64,000 nucleotides of DNA from Lucifuga dentata (lineage: Eukaryota; Chordata; Actinopteri; Ophidiiformes; Bythitidae), in assembly GCA_014773175.1 (NCBI GenBank), contig VXCM01000052.1:310001-374000 (forward strand). The letters run 5' to 3'. This document shows positions 38,986 through 52,105 of the stretch, piece by piece; position 1 is the first letter of the stretch; each line of letters begins with the position of its first letter. The translations under genes and the position numbers were made by a program. Below the pieces are notes generated by a model that was not told where the DNA came from, ran no database searches, and saw only the letters and a program-made list of their open reading frames with translations.

Positions 38986-41900
38986 GGCTATTTTCAATGT
39001 AAAATAACAGTGATTCTACTCCGAGCTCCCTCCCGATATCCTTGCTCCTCACTCCGTTCTTAAGAGCAAGTCCTGCAGCTGCAGAGGAATCTCTTTTGGC
39101 TGCTTGTTTCCGCAACCCCATTCTTTTGATCACCACCCAGATCTCATGATCATAGATGAAGGTGGATCGGCAAATTGAGAGCTTTGCCTAAAGGCTCAGC
39201 TCCGTCTTTTATCACAACAGTCCAATCCACTGCCCGTGTCACTGCAGACGTCGCACCAATGTGCCTCGATCTCACGCTCCATCCTACTACCTTCACTCAT
39301 GAACAACATCTAAACTCCTTAACTTGGAGTAGCAACTCATATCCCCACCTTGATGGGACAAACCATTTTTTTTTTTTTCCTGAATACCTGTTCTGGTGCA
39401 TATTGGAGATCACAGGTTGATGAAGCCAGCTTGATGGATGGCATAGATGATAGTTTAATTACATATCTTTGTGTGCATGATTATTATTGTTCAAAAAATG
39501 TATACCTACAATTGAAACACTATCAATGTTTAAGCTGCCATGACTGTGAAAACAGCATTTCTTCATTTTTCTCACATAGACATAAGAGAGTGAGTGGCTG
39601 TGGTGGTTCTAGTAGAAATACTGTAGGATTATCTGTTATGGTCTTAATTCATTGTTCTGTCATGTTCAGTCTTCAAGGCCACAAGGAGGGCAAACAACCC
39701 TGGTCTCTTTTCCCTGGAGGTAAGCGGCATGCAGCTTGCCCAGCTGTCGGACGACCTCCCTGTGCAGACTTTTCTAAACCTGCACTGAGTGAGAAAAGCA
39801 GTAAGAAATCCTGCAGACTCCACTAAAACCTCAAACAGCCATTATCCAACACTCAGCAGACACTTCTCCTGCATTAGTGACTGGGCCTGGCACAGTCTCA
39901 TCCTGTCAAACACAGACACAGGACAGAGGCTGTTAGCGGAAGCAGAGCGGACTGTTAGTGTTAAATGGGAGCAATGTTTCCTTCGGAACCACCATTTGAC
40001 AGATGATGGTTGATGGAGCAGTTCTTGTTGGGGCCATTATTTCTGATGGAGACAGATGATTTGTAAGGATGGAGCGCAGTTTCTCTGGGCTGTGACAACC
40101 TCTGGGCAATACACCAAACCTACTCGAAACTCTCAAACTCTCCAAATGATTAATGTGAAAGGCAACATTTCTAAGGTGTAAGATCAGGAAGCATTGTAAC
40201 TTTTTTTTTTTTTGTTTTTTTTTTTAGTTTTGAGTGGAGTCATTCCATTTCAACATTTCCATTTGAAGGGCACTATTTAGAGTGCATACCTGTGCCGACA
40301 AGCCTAGGCAAAATTTATCTTGCTCGTTTATTATGCTGATCTGAAGTTAATATAATAAACATAATGTATATTTTATTTTTGGATGTCTCCATAACTTAGT
40401 TTATATGTCAAATGTGTGATACTGAATTGTCATCATCACAGCTACACATTAGTGTTGCATGTTTCTGCCCTGTTTGATACTGTACAGCAATTCCATTATT
40501 GTGCATATCCAAGCATATAGTCAGCCAGATCCCAAATCTTAACAAATTCCACTTTCCACTTAATAATCTATCATAGGATACAGTAAATGTGACTGATATT
40601 TTCGTTGAGATTTATGTTTTACTTGTGAAGAAATGGACAAAAAAAAAAAATATATATATATATATATATTGGAAAACACCCTATCTCACACTATTAGGAA
40701 GTCATTTTTTAAAATTCCTAGATCCAGTAACAGTTTAACTTTCAAAGAGAGTTGCACATGAAAAGATTTCTTCAATGAGAAGAACTCTTAAGTCCTTCTT
40801 AGTATCATTATTACTGATTATGTAACATCATTATAAGTGACTTGACTTACTGTATTCTTTCAACTCCAAATTCTCTGTTTAATTTCACAAAACCAGTGCT
40901 TCAAATTAATGGGAATATCAGCACTGCTAATGAACAAAAACGCTTTAGCCACATAAAGACTATCTCTCTCCATTTCTTTCTTTTTTTAATATTATAAGTT
41001 TCTCAGCTTCAGAACTAAATTACATTAACTTCCATCAAAGTCTTTACATGGGAATGATAGGGCATAGTACTACTCCTTAATGAAAATATAGTCAGCATAG
41101 TTCAGGCTATCTTTGATGAATTGTTGCATTTTCCTGAGATGTATGTTGAGTTTAGCATATGAAAACCTGACTCGTGAAATAGAATGGCTATAGCTCAAGA
41201 CAGAGTAATCAAAGCTCATTCAGGCTTGGCCTAAAGAGAGTGTTTGGACTGGGGGCAGCTGACACACTATTATTTTCACATTAAACAACATTTCTCTGTG
41301 TGTTATGCTGTATTTGAGTTAATCATGTGTCACATTTAGATGATACATGATTCACTTTTTAATGCAGTTGGAGAAATAGCATCTGCTTGCAGTTATTGGT
41401 CCTTTATACAGTCCTAATGAAATAAGCTTTAACCATCATTTTCAAGAAATATAAAGTAGAGAAGTATTCTAGAAGGGCTAACTCCTGATTGTGTCTTTCA
41501 TGAAAAAGGGCATGATTTGATTTTCTTAGACTTTGAAAGGACTATTGTTTGTGTCTTCTATGTCTGAAATTGGATGGTGAGTCCTTTTTGAAAGCAGTGA
41601 AGGGGAAATGATTTGTATTCACCTGCTGTATCTGAATAGAGCTAAGGAGGGGGGGAGAGAGAGAGAGAGAGAGAAACTACATAGTGCTTCCTTTATGTGG
41701 TAATGGATTGTGCTGACATTCACAGGCAGTGCGCCATGGTGTGTGTATCAGTCAGTAGTCTACAAATTGTGAGATGAATTGTAAATTTTAAACACACACA
41801 CACACCACATGGTAACTGTCTTGCAGTGACACAAAGGTAACATCAGTACCTTAGGTATTCTGTGTGTAAAATGAATGCTTTTACATCAAACCACCAAGGT

Positions 41901-43741
41901 GCTGAAGAAACACATGCAACATGCGTGTCTTATCAGTCTGAAATGAATCTGTCTCTCTCTCTCTTTTCCCCTTTTCTTTCTTGCTTTCTTTTTTCTTTTA
42001 ACTGCACTCTCTTTTATTGGTCCGGCTGGGCAAACTGGATTCTTCTGTCAGCTGCACAAAGGAGACAAAGTGGAACCGGGGATAGGCAGTAATGAGCAAC
42101 TCCTCTTACAGTGTTACATATAGACCGGCCTTGGTGTGGGGAAGCCTTCTGGAGACAATGGAGGGTTTTGAGAGGTTCGGAGCTCTCTGAAGCCCCTCTT
42201 TGATTGAGTTTCCTGGCACTGGGTTCCAGCATGGGAGCTGTTGGTTCAAGGAGGGGGTGAGGACCCTCCTCTGCGCTGACCTTTCACAGACACAGGTGGG
42301 CTAGAGTGGGGGTTGCAGCAGGAGAGGCTTATTGTTGCTGTGAGTGAAGTGGTGGCAGGCCACACTCAATAACACTAGATGTAGCTGTCTGTGTCCACCT
42401 GCCGGGGATTTTCTCACTGCTACTTTCTCACTGGTAAATGACATGTTCTGGTAGCACGCAGTGGTAACAGATTGTTCCAGTGCACAGTCCATGTTCACGC
42501 TTTGTTATCTGATGTTGTTGGCAGATTTTGCCTGACTGAATGGTCAAACACAATGCACAAACCCATCTAAATGACACAACATTGCCTGCCTACTGTATCA
42601 GCACAATTCAAATTCCACCAAAAGACTGTTTACTGAAATACAGTAGGGCTTTTCTAGAAAGGCCTGGTTGGATTAACTGTTGACTCAGAGCAATCATATG
42701 TAACTCTTTCTCTGTGTTCCCCAGGGTATCATTACCCACAGGAGAAACTGTGACACAAAACAACAGGGTGAGGAAAACACTTCCTCCTCTGCCTGTTTCA
42801 CACGATTCTTTCTTTTTGTTGTTAAGCTTAAAGTAAACTCCACATATTGGCCCCATCTTGAAAGACCCTTCACATGTGGAATAAGCCATCCGGTGTAGAC
42901 ACAGCGGCAAACTGAGATTCTAATCACAGCCCTTTTGTTGTGCTCGGAGGAGGTTGAGTCGTTTTTAGGGCAGAGCAGATGTCAAGCGTACAGTTTCTCT
43001 CAAAGGTTACTTATGAGATGATAAATGGCTCTGTGCCTCTTTGTCCTTTTTTCTCATATGTCTGTGTTTGATGAGAGGGTTGACATCTTTGTCGGCATGG
43101 AGATCTGAGATCACTGAGTGGTTGCAATGGAGCCAGAGTGCACTTTTGTGCAATTTTTGAGTGCCTCTGCTCAGCTGAAATGTGTTTGGAGTGTCACTAT
43201 ATATAGTTAAAAAACATTGCTGCATTTTCCCAAAATATATTTCTGTGCTGACCAATGAGGCTTCAAATAGTTATGGATTGAATTTGCTTTAACCATATTT
43301 CTTTCTGGCTTCAGCTATCCATGTCTGTTTAAGTCAACAGAAAGGATTTGCTTTAATGTTTCTGTAGATAAAGTGTGTCTTTGGATGCTGTATGCTGAGG
43401 ATTTTGAGAAGTCATTTTGGGGATTCAGGAAGTCCACCAAATGCCAGTCGGTGTGCATTCCTCCCACTCTTCTGCATTTGCTCATAATCATGAACCACTG
43501 CTCAGCATATGAATGGTCTCACCATAACACTATCATGTGGCAAACCCAAGCCCTTCATTAATGTGTGCCTTCCTGCACTGACCTATAGTCATTGCCTATG
43601 GATATTGTAATTATAGCGGTGTGATCAGCTATCACATAAAGGTCAAGTTCATTTGTTGCTCATTTGACCCTGTGATGCTTCTTCTTTGGATCTCATTGTA
43701 ATTAAATATTTCCACTCACTTAATTCTGCACTACTGACTCA

Positions 43742-43783
43742 TTGTACACTTGCCTGACACACTTGTGTCAGACAAGTGTACAA
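43742..43783. repeat. 42 nt near-perfect hairpin
   Basis: The arms are TTGTACACTTGCCTGACAC and GTGTCAGACAAGTGTACAA, 19 nt each with one mismatch, around a 4 nt ACTT loop. Flanking sequence does not extend the stem. It is shorter than a usual microRNA precursor. It may be a degenerate foldback or a protein-binding palindrome. Confidence 0.85.
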
Positions 43784-46700
43784 ATGTAGTTTGGGGACTT
43801 CACTTTTGCAACCTTTCTGTCATGGCTACTTTATTAACTTAGAGCTTTTGCTGTTGGGAATCAGTAGAGAGATGGAGAGACGATCTAACTTTATTACCTC
43901 CAGGTATCCATACGTGAAAGAGAGGGCTTTATATACTTATCTCAATCACTAGAAGTATCTCAGAAGGAGCACTAATAATGTGAGGATCTGGTTGACCAAA
44001 GATATGTCCCATTTAGGTGGTCTGTGATGATTAGATGAGATCAAAACACCTTCCTGTTCCATTCAGGTTGAACAGGCAGGGATTTCCTTCCTAGTGCCTC
44101 CATCCATTCATCTAGTGGTGTTGCTTCCATCTGCATGCTAAAGACGAGCTCCCTCTTAGAAGTGCCGGCGCCGGCACTGATTAGCATTTGGGCAGAGGGG
44201 ACAGAGAGTGAATCCCAGAGTGTTCTGCCATGTATAGAGGGGAAGCATAGTGAATGTCAATGTGTCTGTGAAAGGTGGAGGAAAAAAAATTGCTGAGTAT
44301 TTTGCATTACCAGCAGCTACTCATTAACTCTGGAGTTTAAAGTTGTGCAATATTCATAACTGGAGGAGAATCTATCTATACAATGAAATCCTATGCCGAA
44401 GGCATCATAGAATGCTGAAGCGTATAGTCCTGAAACGTTTAGCCATGGGTTGTGTTGTCAGAGTTTTAATTTATGTCAAAAATAACCCCAGTGGTTAACA
44501 CAAGCCTCTGGCAGTTTCTTCTACAACATTACTTACCCCTATTAATGCCTCAGCTATGACTATACATGCATCATTTGCAGAGAGTATGTTTTAGAATAGA
44601 ATATGAGTTTCATACAGTTTTGTTAAATATAGAAGTTATTTTCTGCTTAAATTGAAATGTCTGTGAGAAAAATGAATTTGAAATCTAACAAGGGATTAAC
44701 TGTTAAATGTCTCTTGGTGAGGTGAGGTGAGGTGTCAAGCCCAGTGGTGACTGGCTCTACAGTAGTAATCAAAAAAAAAGAGAAAGGTATAAATATCACA
44801 TGTACTGAATATAATGCATAAAAGATGACACTTCATTGTCTAGCATTGCAGATGAAAGGCCATAGCGTGTTTTTGAGCTGCGATGTCTCCCTGAACAACG
44901 GGACCCCAATTCATATGTTAACCACACCAATTATTTACATACCTTCCCCCAGTTATAAAAGCTAATGAGAAGATTATGGGAAATGCATGCTGAAGCAGCC
45001 CCATTGTGATCCTGTGGCCTTAGATAAGATGCCTGTGAGAGGTATTGTAGTCAAAGCCTGACTGAATGTTCAACCTAATATATCATAGTTTATATCAATG
45101 CTAATGACTAAATCCACAATTCATGAAACCAAAGCAATTAAAGACAGCTGGTGAATGTAACACATTTAATGCTGTTCTCTAGCTTTTATTAGAATGACTT
45201 GCAGAGGACTGTTTAGTGGAGTGATGACTTTGTTTTATATTTAAGTCCCATGTGAGCTTGACTTTCTAATCATCAGTAGGCCATGAAGAGATTGTTGCCT
45301 TGGCTCTTGACCAGCAAAATGGATGCAATTCGGGCCCCAAGAAGATACTGGTTTAGCACCAAAGAACCAGAGACATCAGGGACAGGAGATTGTTTTGTTT
45401 ATTTATTTTTTTGGAGCACAATTTTTAAATCCTCAAGAAACAAAAAATATTAGATTGGAGAGGAGACACACAGTTTTAGCTATTCAGCCCTTGAGGGAAA
45501 CCCAGACAAATTAGAGAAAGTGTGGAACTGTGGGCTGGGTCTTTTGAAGGCATTAGCCCAGCCCAGCACTGATTCTGGTACCAGCAAAGGCACCATATCT
45601 ATGGAAGAGCTCATCTGGCTCGATGCCACGTGACAGTATTTCCTGAAGTAATGAGAATTAATGTTTAATGGCACAGAACAACTGGCCTGCAGCTCTGGTT
45701 GTGGATACTATGCAGCATCATCCTGAGCTGCAGCGTGAACACCCAGCAGCCTCAGAAAAAGAAACTCATCCAACCATATCCATTTTCTCATCACTACCTT
45801 CCTGAGTGTGGAGCCATTCACGTCATTACATCCCCACTTTCAATCAAGGTCATACCGAGGTACACAAAACCTTGATTTCATCAGCCATCACTACCACTGA
45901 CTATGGGAGTTAATTTGGGTGCTTGCAATGCAAGAAAGGGGTTGTCTTTCACCATAGATGTTAAACTATGCACAACTGATCAAGCAGTGTTGATTCTGTT
46001 AGTGTCACAGTATGGCATTATGATGGGTTGGCACATACAATGACCATATCCTCACTAGTGGTTAATATAAAGCATATGTACTATTATGTGTTGCTGTAAG
46101 GAGAATTCAATTTGGCCTTTTTCTTTAGTGACTGCTATTCATGTACACCCTGGTGTGGTTCAATTGTCAGTCCCCGTGCCCCTGTCAGCTCCATCTGTGT
46201 GCCGAGACACGTCCTGACCCTGACATTCTACAGCCAATGTGTACTGTGCTTGTGTGTGTGTCTGTGTGTGTCGCTGTATGTGTGGCGTCTCTGACATGTT
46301 CACAAAACCAATTAGTTTGGGGATGGTGAAGGAGCTGGCCATGGGAAAATGACAATGGGGTAATTGAAGAGGCTGTCTGAATGAGAGGCCAGACAGCTCA
46401 ATGCGGCTTTTACATAAGAGCCGAGTGTTTTTTTCCCCAGATAAAATGAACAGAGAGAGAGAAATGCAAGTCCAGAGCGAAGGTGTGCTTAATATAGTTA
46501 TGGACAATAATTACAAGTTAGGCTTTCACATTGCTGACATTTATTTTGAAAAGAAGCATGTCTAGTTCAGCTGTGTAATGTTGAAGTACACAGTTGATTG
46601 TGATTGAAATGATCTCCCTTAAATTTAACTCCAGGCCTGCATTAGTGGTCTACGTAGAATTAGACATCTAATAAGCATAATTATAAACTTGAAAATTTAA

Positions 46701-49294
46701 AAATGATCTATGAGAAAGCCATCTTTGGCTGTATATAGTATATATGCCAGCATGTGTGGAGCATCTTAACCAGACAACGGTTTAATTTTGTAGTTTAGCT
46801 AACTAACTGAATTAATGTTAGCTACAGCTGATGAAATTTGCTGCTAATTGTCATCTCAGACAGGAAAATCAGTTGATGTTGAATCATTTGGGCTAAAATG
46901 AAAATTGTATCTGTTGCAATTTGAAAATTTGAAAATTTCACTCTTTTATTTAAAAAAAAATTCTACTTTTACATTTTATAACTCATAAGTTTTTATTGAG
47001 ACAGCAGGCTAGTTTATTGTCCTTTGAAAAATAACTAAAAGTCCTTGAAAACATGTCTTTACTTATCTGTTGCATTTTTTCAAAGGGACGATTTCCTATT
47101 TGATTTTATCTGCTTTTGGCACAGCACTCCAAACAATGCTGTGGTTTTATCTCAGCCTCAGCAGTCTGCACTCAGTTGAGCTTTATTGACTTTGGCTTTT
47201 TTTAGTTCTGTCAGCACAAGATGGGGGATATTTTTTGAGTATATGTCCCCCAAATGAATGTTACTGTACGTTCAAATGAGACATGGTTCATTCTTTAATG
47301 TGCAGTTCAGGACTACTTCGGCATGGAAAGTTTAATTTCACATCACACATTAGTCAAGGTGTTCACATCTTTTTTTAGTGAAAAAATGTACACACTTATT
47401 CCACTTACACTACTTGGTAAGGGTGTGCAGGATGTCAGTAGTACAAGAGCAGGTGGTTGGTTCATCCTCTTGAGAACCCCCACTCAAATTTCCACTGTGT
47501 TCATACTGTGAAAGTAATGTGAGGGATTGGTCCCACATCATTGCAGCTTACACCTCAGAGGGATAATTACAGCACAGATACACACAAATTAATACACACA
47601 TACAGTACACACACACACACACATGCACATGCTGACCAGCTGGAGCTAAGCTGCTATACCTCATTAAATTGGGAAATAAATCCTGGATGAAGCCCTGGCT
47701 CCCTTCCAGATAAAAATCTCCAGGCTTTTAGGGATTCACCATAAAATTTATAATTAACACATTTATTCTCTTGCTGTCACATGCCCTGTTCTTTTTGAGT
47801 CTGTTCGATACTGCACAGTGCCCAGTTCATGCAACATTTTATGGTTTTAAAGAGTTATAGTTGTCTGAGCATAATAATGTTTTAAATTAATAATTTTAAA
47901 CTGCCATTAAGAAGTTATTGCAATGAATGGATTTTGTAGAAATGGTATGCGAACATGAATTTTCTACCACCTTGCAGGTAAAAAATAAACACTGATGGCA
48001 AGAGTTTTAGTTTTTGTTCTTTGTAAGGGTTCAACACCCCTGCTGGCAATCTGCAAATGAGCGTGATGAAATTGCCCTCATGGATCTTTGTATGTCAAAC
48101 CCCAAGCTGGAGCTGCCTGGTACTACACGCAGCAGTGTGATTGGTTGCCCTCGGCGAATAATACAGGCCTTCCCTAGAGAGGTTTAGTTGAAGCCAGGGG
48201 CAGCAGACATTGCCCCTGGTCTCTTCCCATGCCACCAGACACCGGCTCTGACGTTGGTGCTGAATTATGACCGTAAGGCACTACCAACAAAATATATCAG
48301 TTCCCCAAGGAGGGCCAGGATCTGGCTGCCTCACTGTCTGGCCTACAACCCCGTCCGCAACCTCATCTCCAACGTTGACTCACCCCACACCCAAAAGCAG
48401 GAGAGCACAGGGATAGAACATGTAGCTCCACACTTTATGGGCTTATGATCCTTTTATACAGTAACCTGCCTTAAAAATCACAATTTTGATTATGTGTTAT
48501 GTTACCTGCTGTAGAGAGTTCACCGTCCTTTCACTTTTCCAGGCTGTTCACAGTGCAGCTGGAGCACTTCTCTTCTTATGGGGCCATGATTGGATTACGT
48601 TGTGTAACAAGAAATTCTCACTTAATTAACGGTTAATCAATGGACAGTTAGTCTTTCATCAGTTCATGCAAGCCTGTAAACTAATCATCTTACTTGAACT
48701 TGTACACTCTGAAGAACTTGTACCATCTGATCAAAGAGATGTAATATCTGGCCAATCACACATAATGTTTCCCCGCTGCAGTAATCTCATGAAGGAACAA
48801 TGGCCCGGTGTCTGAAATGTGACCTCATTGCAGATCCATCTGTTGCTGGGTCAGTCAGTCAGTCAATCAAAAAGATAAGACTGAGAGAGAAATGGAAAGT
48901 AAAGTGACTGTGCCCTTTTCTTGTCCCTTGGCATGTCATCTGTCGGCCGATGTGATCGATATGGCAGAGAAGCCTAATGACACAATGGCCGCAGCAGTGA
49001 TTAGTTGAACAAAATGAGTCCATGTGGGCCAAGTCTGTCCCTATTGGAGCGCACTAGATCAAAACGATAGCTTCCAGCAAACTGCACTGCATAGCAAATA
49101 GCATTGATCCACAACCAGGACACACACTCTCTCACTCACTCTTTCACCTCTGCTGTGAATCATTCTATTCTCATCCTCCGTTTCTTTCTCCCTCACCAGC
49201 TGATGAATACAAAATGGAATAAACTCAGTATTGTGATTGATAGCCATTGTAATCGGATATACTACTCAACCCAATAATCCATTTTCCTGTTTAT

Positions 49295-49295
<1 letters not shown>

Positions 49296-49333
<38 letters not shown>
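49296..49333. repeat. nrcam: (CT)19 microsatellite forming a polypyrimidine tract
   Basis: 38 bp of pure CT repeat ends 2 bases before the TAG acceptor (AG at 49336-49337) of the first coding nrcam exon. It is therefore both a microsatellite and the acceptor's polypyrimidine tract. Confidence 0.9.
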
Positions 49334-49336
<3 letters not shown>

Positions 49337-49337
49337 G

Positions 49338-49412
49338 TTGTGAATGTGCACAGTGTGAGTGAACAGAGAGGAAGGGCTTCATTGTATTTGGGGCAGACCT
49401 TCATACACACCA
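49338..49412 (+). other. nrcam: nrcam 5' UTR portion of first coding exon
   Basis: 75 nt between the acceptor (TAG ending 49337) and the first in-frame ATG. It contains an upstream ATG at 49344 opening a four-codon uORF that stops at 49356-49358 and does not overlap the main start. Confidence 0.7.
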
Positions 49413-49497
49413 ATGATGGAGAGGAGGAGGATAGGTGCAGCAATTTTGGTGCTCTTCCTCGGACACCTTGCCAGTGCACTGGAGGTCCCACTAGACC
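49413..49497 (+). CDS. nrcam: nrcam exon: signal peptide
   Basis: Two adjacent ATGs at 49413 and 49416 open the frame. The second has A at -3 and G at +4 and is the stronger start. After basic ERRR comes the hydrophobic core ILVLFLG and a likely cleavage after HLASA, just before LEVPLD, the same mature N-terminus as in mammalian NrCAM. The exon ends in phase 1 at donor GTAAGG. Confidence 0.9.
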
Positions 49498-50784
49498 GTA
49501 AGGCAACAGACCACTCTCACAACACATGCTAAATTATGATAATGTCTATCAGTGAGGTCAGTTTCCTGTTACTTTACATTTTTGATTTGAATAAAACTCT
49601 TTTTATGGTGTTACCTTGCCCTGGTAAAGCAGACTCTCACTCAGTGTTCCTCACTGTGATTTATACTTAAAAGGGAATGAGCCAGATTTACTTTCAGGTT
49701 TACTCCCAGATCCTGAGGTCATTGTGGTGTTAGATCTTCTACATATTTTAAGGTTGGAGCCACTGTCCATTGGATGCAGGAGTCCTGGACAGGAACTCTG
49801 CCTAGTCCTAACCTTGTTTCAAGCATCAGTAATGCAAGAAGATATTTTTCACACTAATGTTTGGTTCTCCTTACTGTCACTTTTTTCTGATTCTTGGGGA
49901 AACATTAAAGTTCTGGAAAGATGTAAGTGTCTGACTTGAAAGGTTTTGCAATGGTGTTTGTTGTGTGTTAAGGCTTATATTTTATCATATTTTGGCTTTG
50001 TTAGGCTATTTTATGTTATAAGCTGCTGAGTGTGATTTGGAATTCCCTTTATCATTTTGCATGCATTACTCTTTCTTTATTTGCTGTTTTTGTTGTTTGT
50101 GTGGCTTTCTGCAGTGAAGAGCATTTTCTGTAGAGCACTAATGCAAACAGCATGAGTTCTGCATATCATTGTTTTGTCATAGTCCATTAGTTATCGTTCC
50201 TCCGCTGACAGAAATACATTAAACGTAGGATCATTACAACAAAGTGAAATATACCTTAGCATTCTGCATGACTTTTTTGTGTTGCACATGTTATAAGAGC
50301 TCTCTGTATCTGTCAACAAATACATTTTGGCTTGATTGAGATGACAAGTCTGCACGTGATTAGTAATGACTGCTTGTGTGGTCAATACAGTCACAGAAAA
50401 CCGCTCAGTTATGCAGTGAAAATTATGATATGAATATTAACCTTTTGTGATCGCCTTTAGTGCCTCAGCCACCGACCATTACTCACCAGTCCCCCAAGGA
50501 TTACATCATCGACCCACGAGAGAACATTGTCATCCACTGTGGGGCAAAGGGGAAACCTCATCCCAGGTGGGTTTGGTTTGTGTTCAGCTCTGATGTTAAA
50601 TAGAAGACGTTCCAGGTGTGAATTCAAACATCACATGTCAAATCTCCATTTAAAACCCTGTGAAATTTAAATTTATGCATATGATGCTCTTGTTGGAGAC
50701 TGCTTTTAAACTGTGCTCTGAATTATTATTATTGGAGAAATGTTAAAACATAATAATGACAAAAACACCCCATATTAAGCTGGG

Positions 50785-50847
<63 letters not shown>

Positions 50848-52055
50848 CATTATGACACTAACCTAGCTGTTTCCACAGTTTCTCCTGGACGAGAAATGGA
50901 ACCCACTTTGACATTGACCAGGAGCCCAGTGTCCACATGAAGCCCCACAGTGGCACCCTGGTGGTGGACATCAGCAGAGAGAAGGCCGAACATTATGAGG
51001 GCGTGTACCAGTGCACAGCAAGGAACGAACATGGAACTGCTGTTTCCAACAACATAGTTGTACGACATTCTAGTAAGGAGTGCAGTGTGTCATTTCCAGT
51101 CTTCCATGTTCTAGTTTTCATACATATCTCACATAATTCATGGAACTCATTTATTTTTATTTTTGTAATAAGTTTCATTTTCTGTATTAAAGAGCACTCT
51201 TCTTGACAGGTATCAGTTGCATGGAGAAAGTAGCATGTTTTTTTTTGCAGGATTGAATAGTGGTTAGAGCTTTGTATTTTCCCTGATGTGTATTATTATT
51301 ATTCAGTGAGTCATCATCTCTTTCATCTTACCTGTTCACTCCTATCACCAAGCCAGTGACGCTCCATTAGCAGCCCATATTTCCTGTCAAATTATGAATC
51401 TCCTCTTTCACTCATCCCTCCTTCCTCTACAACCTATCCAGGGTCCCCCTTGTGGTCGAAGGAGAGAATTGACCCAGTCATCGTGCCAGAGGGTGTGTCT
51501 TTGATGTTACCATGCCAACCTCCAGCTGGCCTGCCTCCTCCTATTATATTTTGGATGGACAATAGTGAGGACTTAAATTGTTTTACCTTCATAATCATGT
51601 GTTTGTGTCTTTTAAATAACAGCAACATTTGAGAAACACTAGAACTTTATCACTGATGTGAATTTGAGGCTAACAATAGTCTCAAATACGGTCCTGTATC
51701 TTTACTGGAATTACACTGAAATAGTACACTCATTTTGACAATTTGAATTGAGTTGTCTCTTTACTGACACCTTTAACTGACAAGTCTTTGCTGTGCGTTT
51801 CAGACTTCCAGAGACTGCCTCAGAGCAGCAGGGTGTCCCAGTCCCTGAATGGAGATCTCTACTTCTCTAATGTCTTGCGGGAGGATTCCAGGAATGATTA
51901 CATCTGCTATGCCCGCTTCCCACACACACAGACTATCCAGCAAAAACAACCCATCACTGTCAAGGTCTTCAATAGTAAGTGTGACAGTGTTTGTGAGAAA
52001 GACAAAGTCAAATCCAGTGAAGGTGAAATGACTGAGATGAACAGTTTGTGTGTGT

Positions 52056-52105
<50 letters not shown>

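Larger units (their letters stand above)
38986..49337 (+). other. nrcam: nrcam first intron, part 3
   Basis: No coding exon recognised. It holds a short TA tract at about 40650-40669, a GA tract near 41650-41675, the 42 nt hairpin at 43742-43783, a short GGTGA tandem near 44716-44736, and a GC-richer block at about 48060-48450 of unknown meaning. It ends in the (CT)19 tract that serves as the acceptor polypyrimidine tract. Confidence 0.55.

Noticed and set aside
42040..42310. GC-richer segment with a GTGGGC donor-like motif as an extra nrcam 5' UTR exon
   Set aside because: No convincing acceptor and no way to test inclusion from sequence alone.
43742..43783. The hairpin as a microRNA precursor
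   Set aside because: A 42 nt hairpin with 19 bp arms is too short for a usual Drosha/Dicer precursor, and the flanks do not extend the stem. Kept only as an unexplained hairpin.
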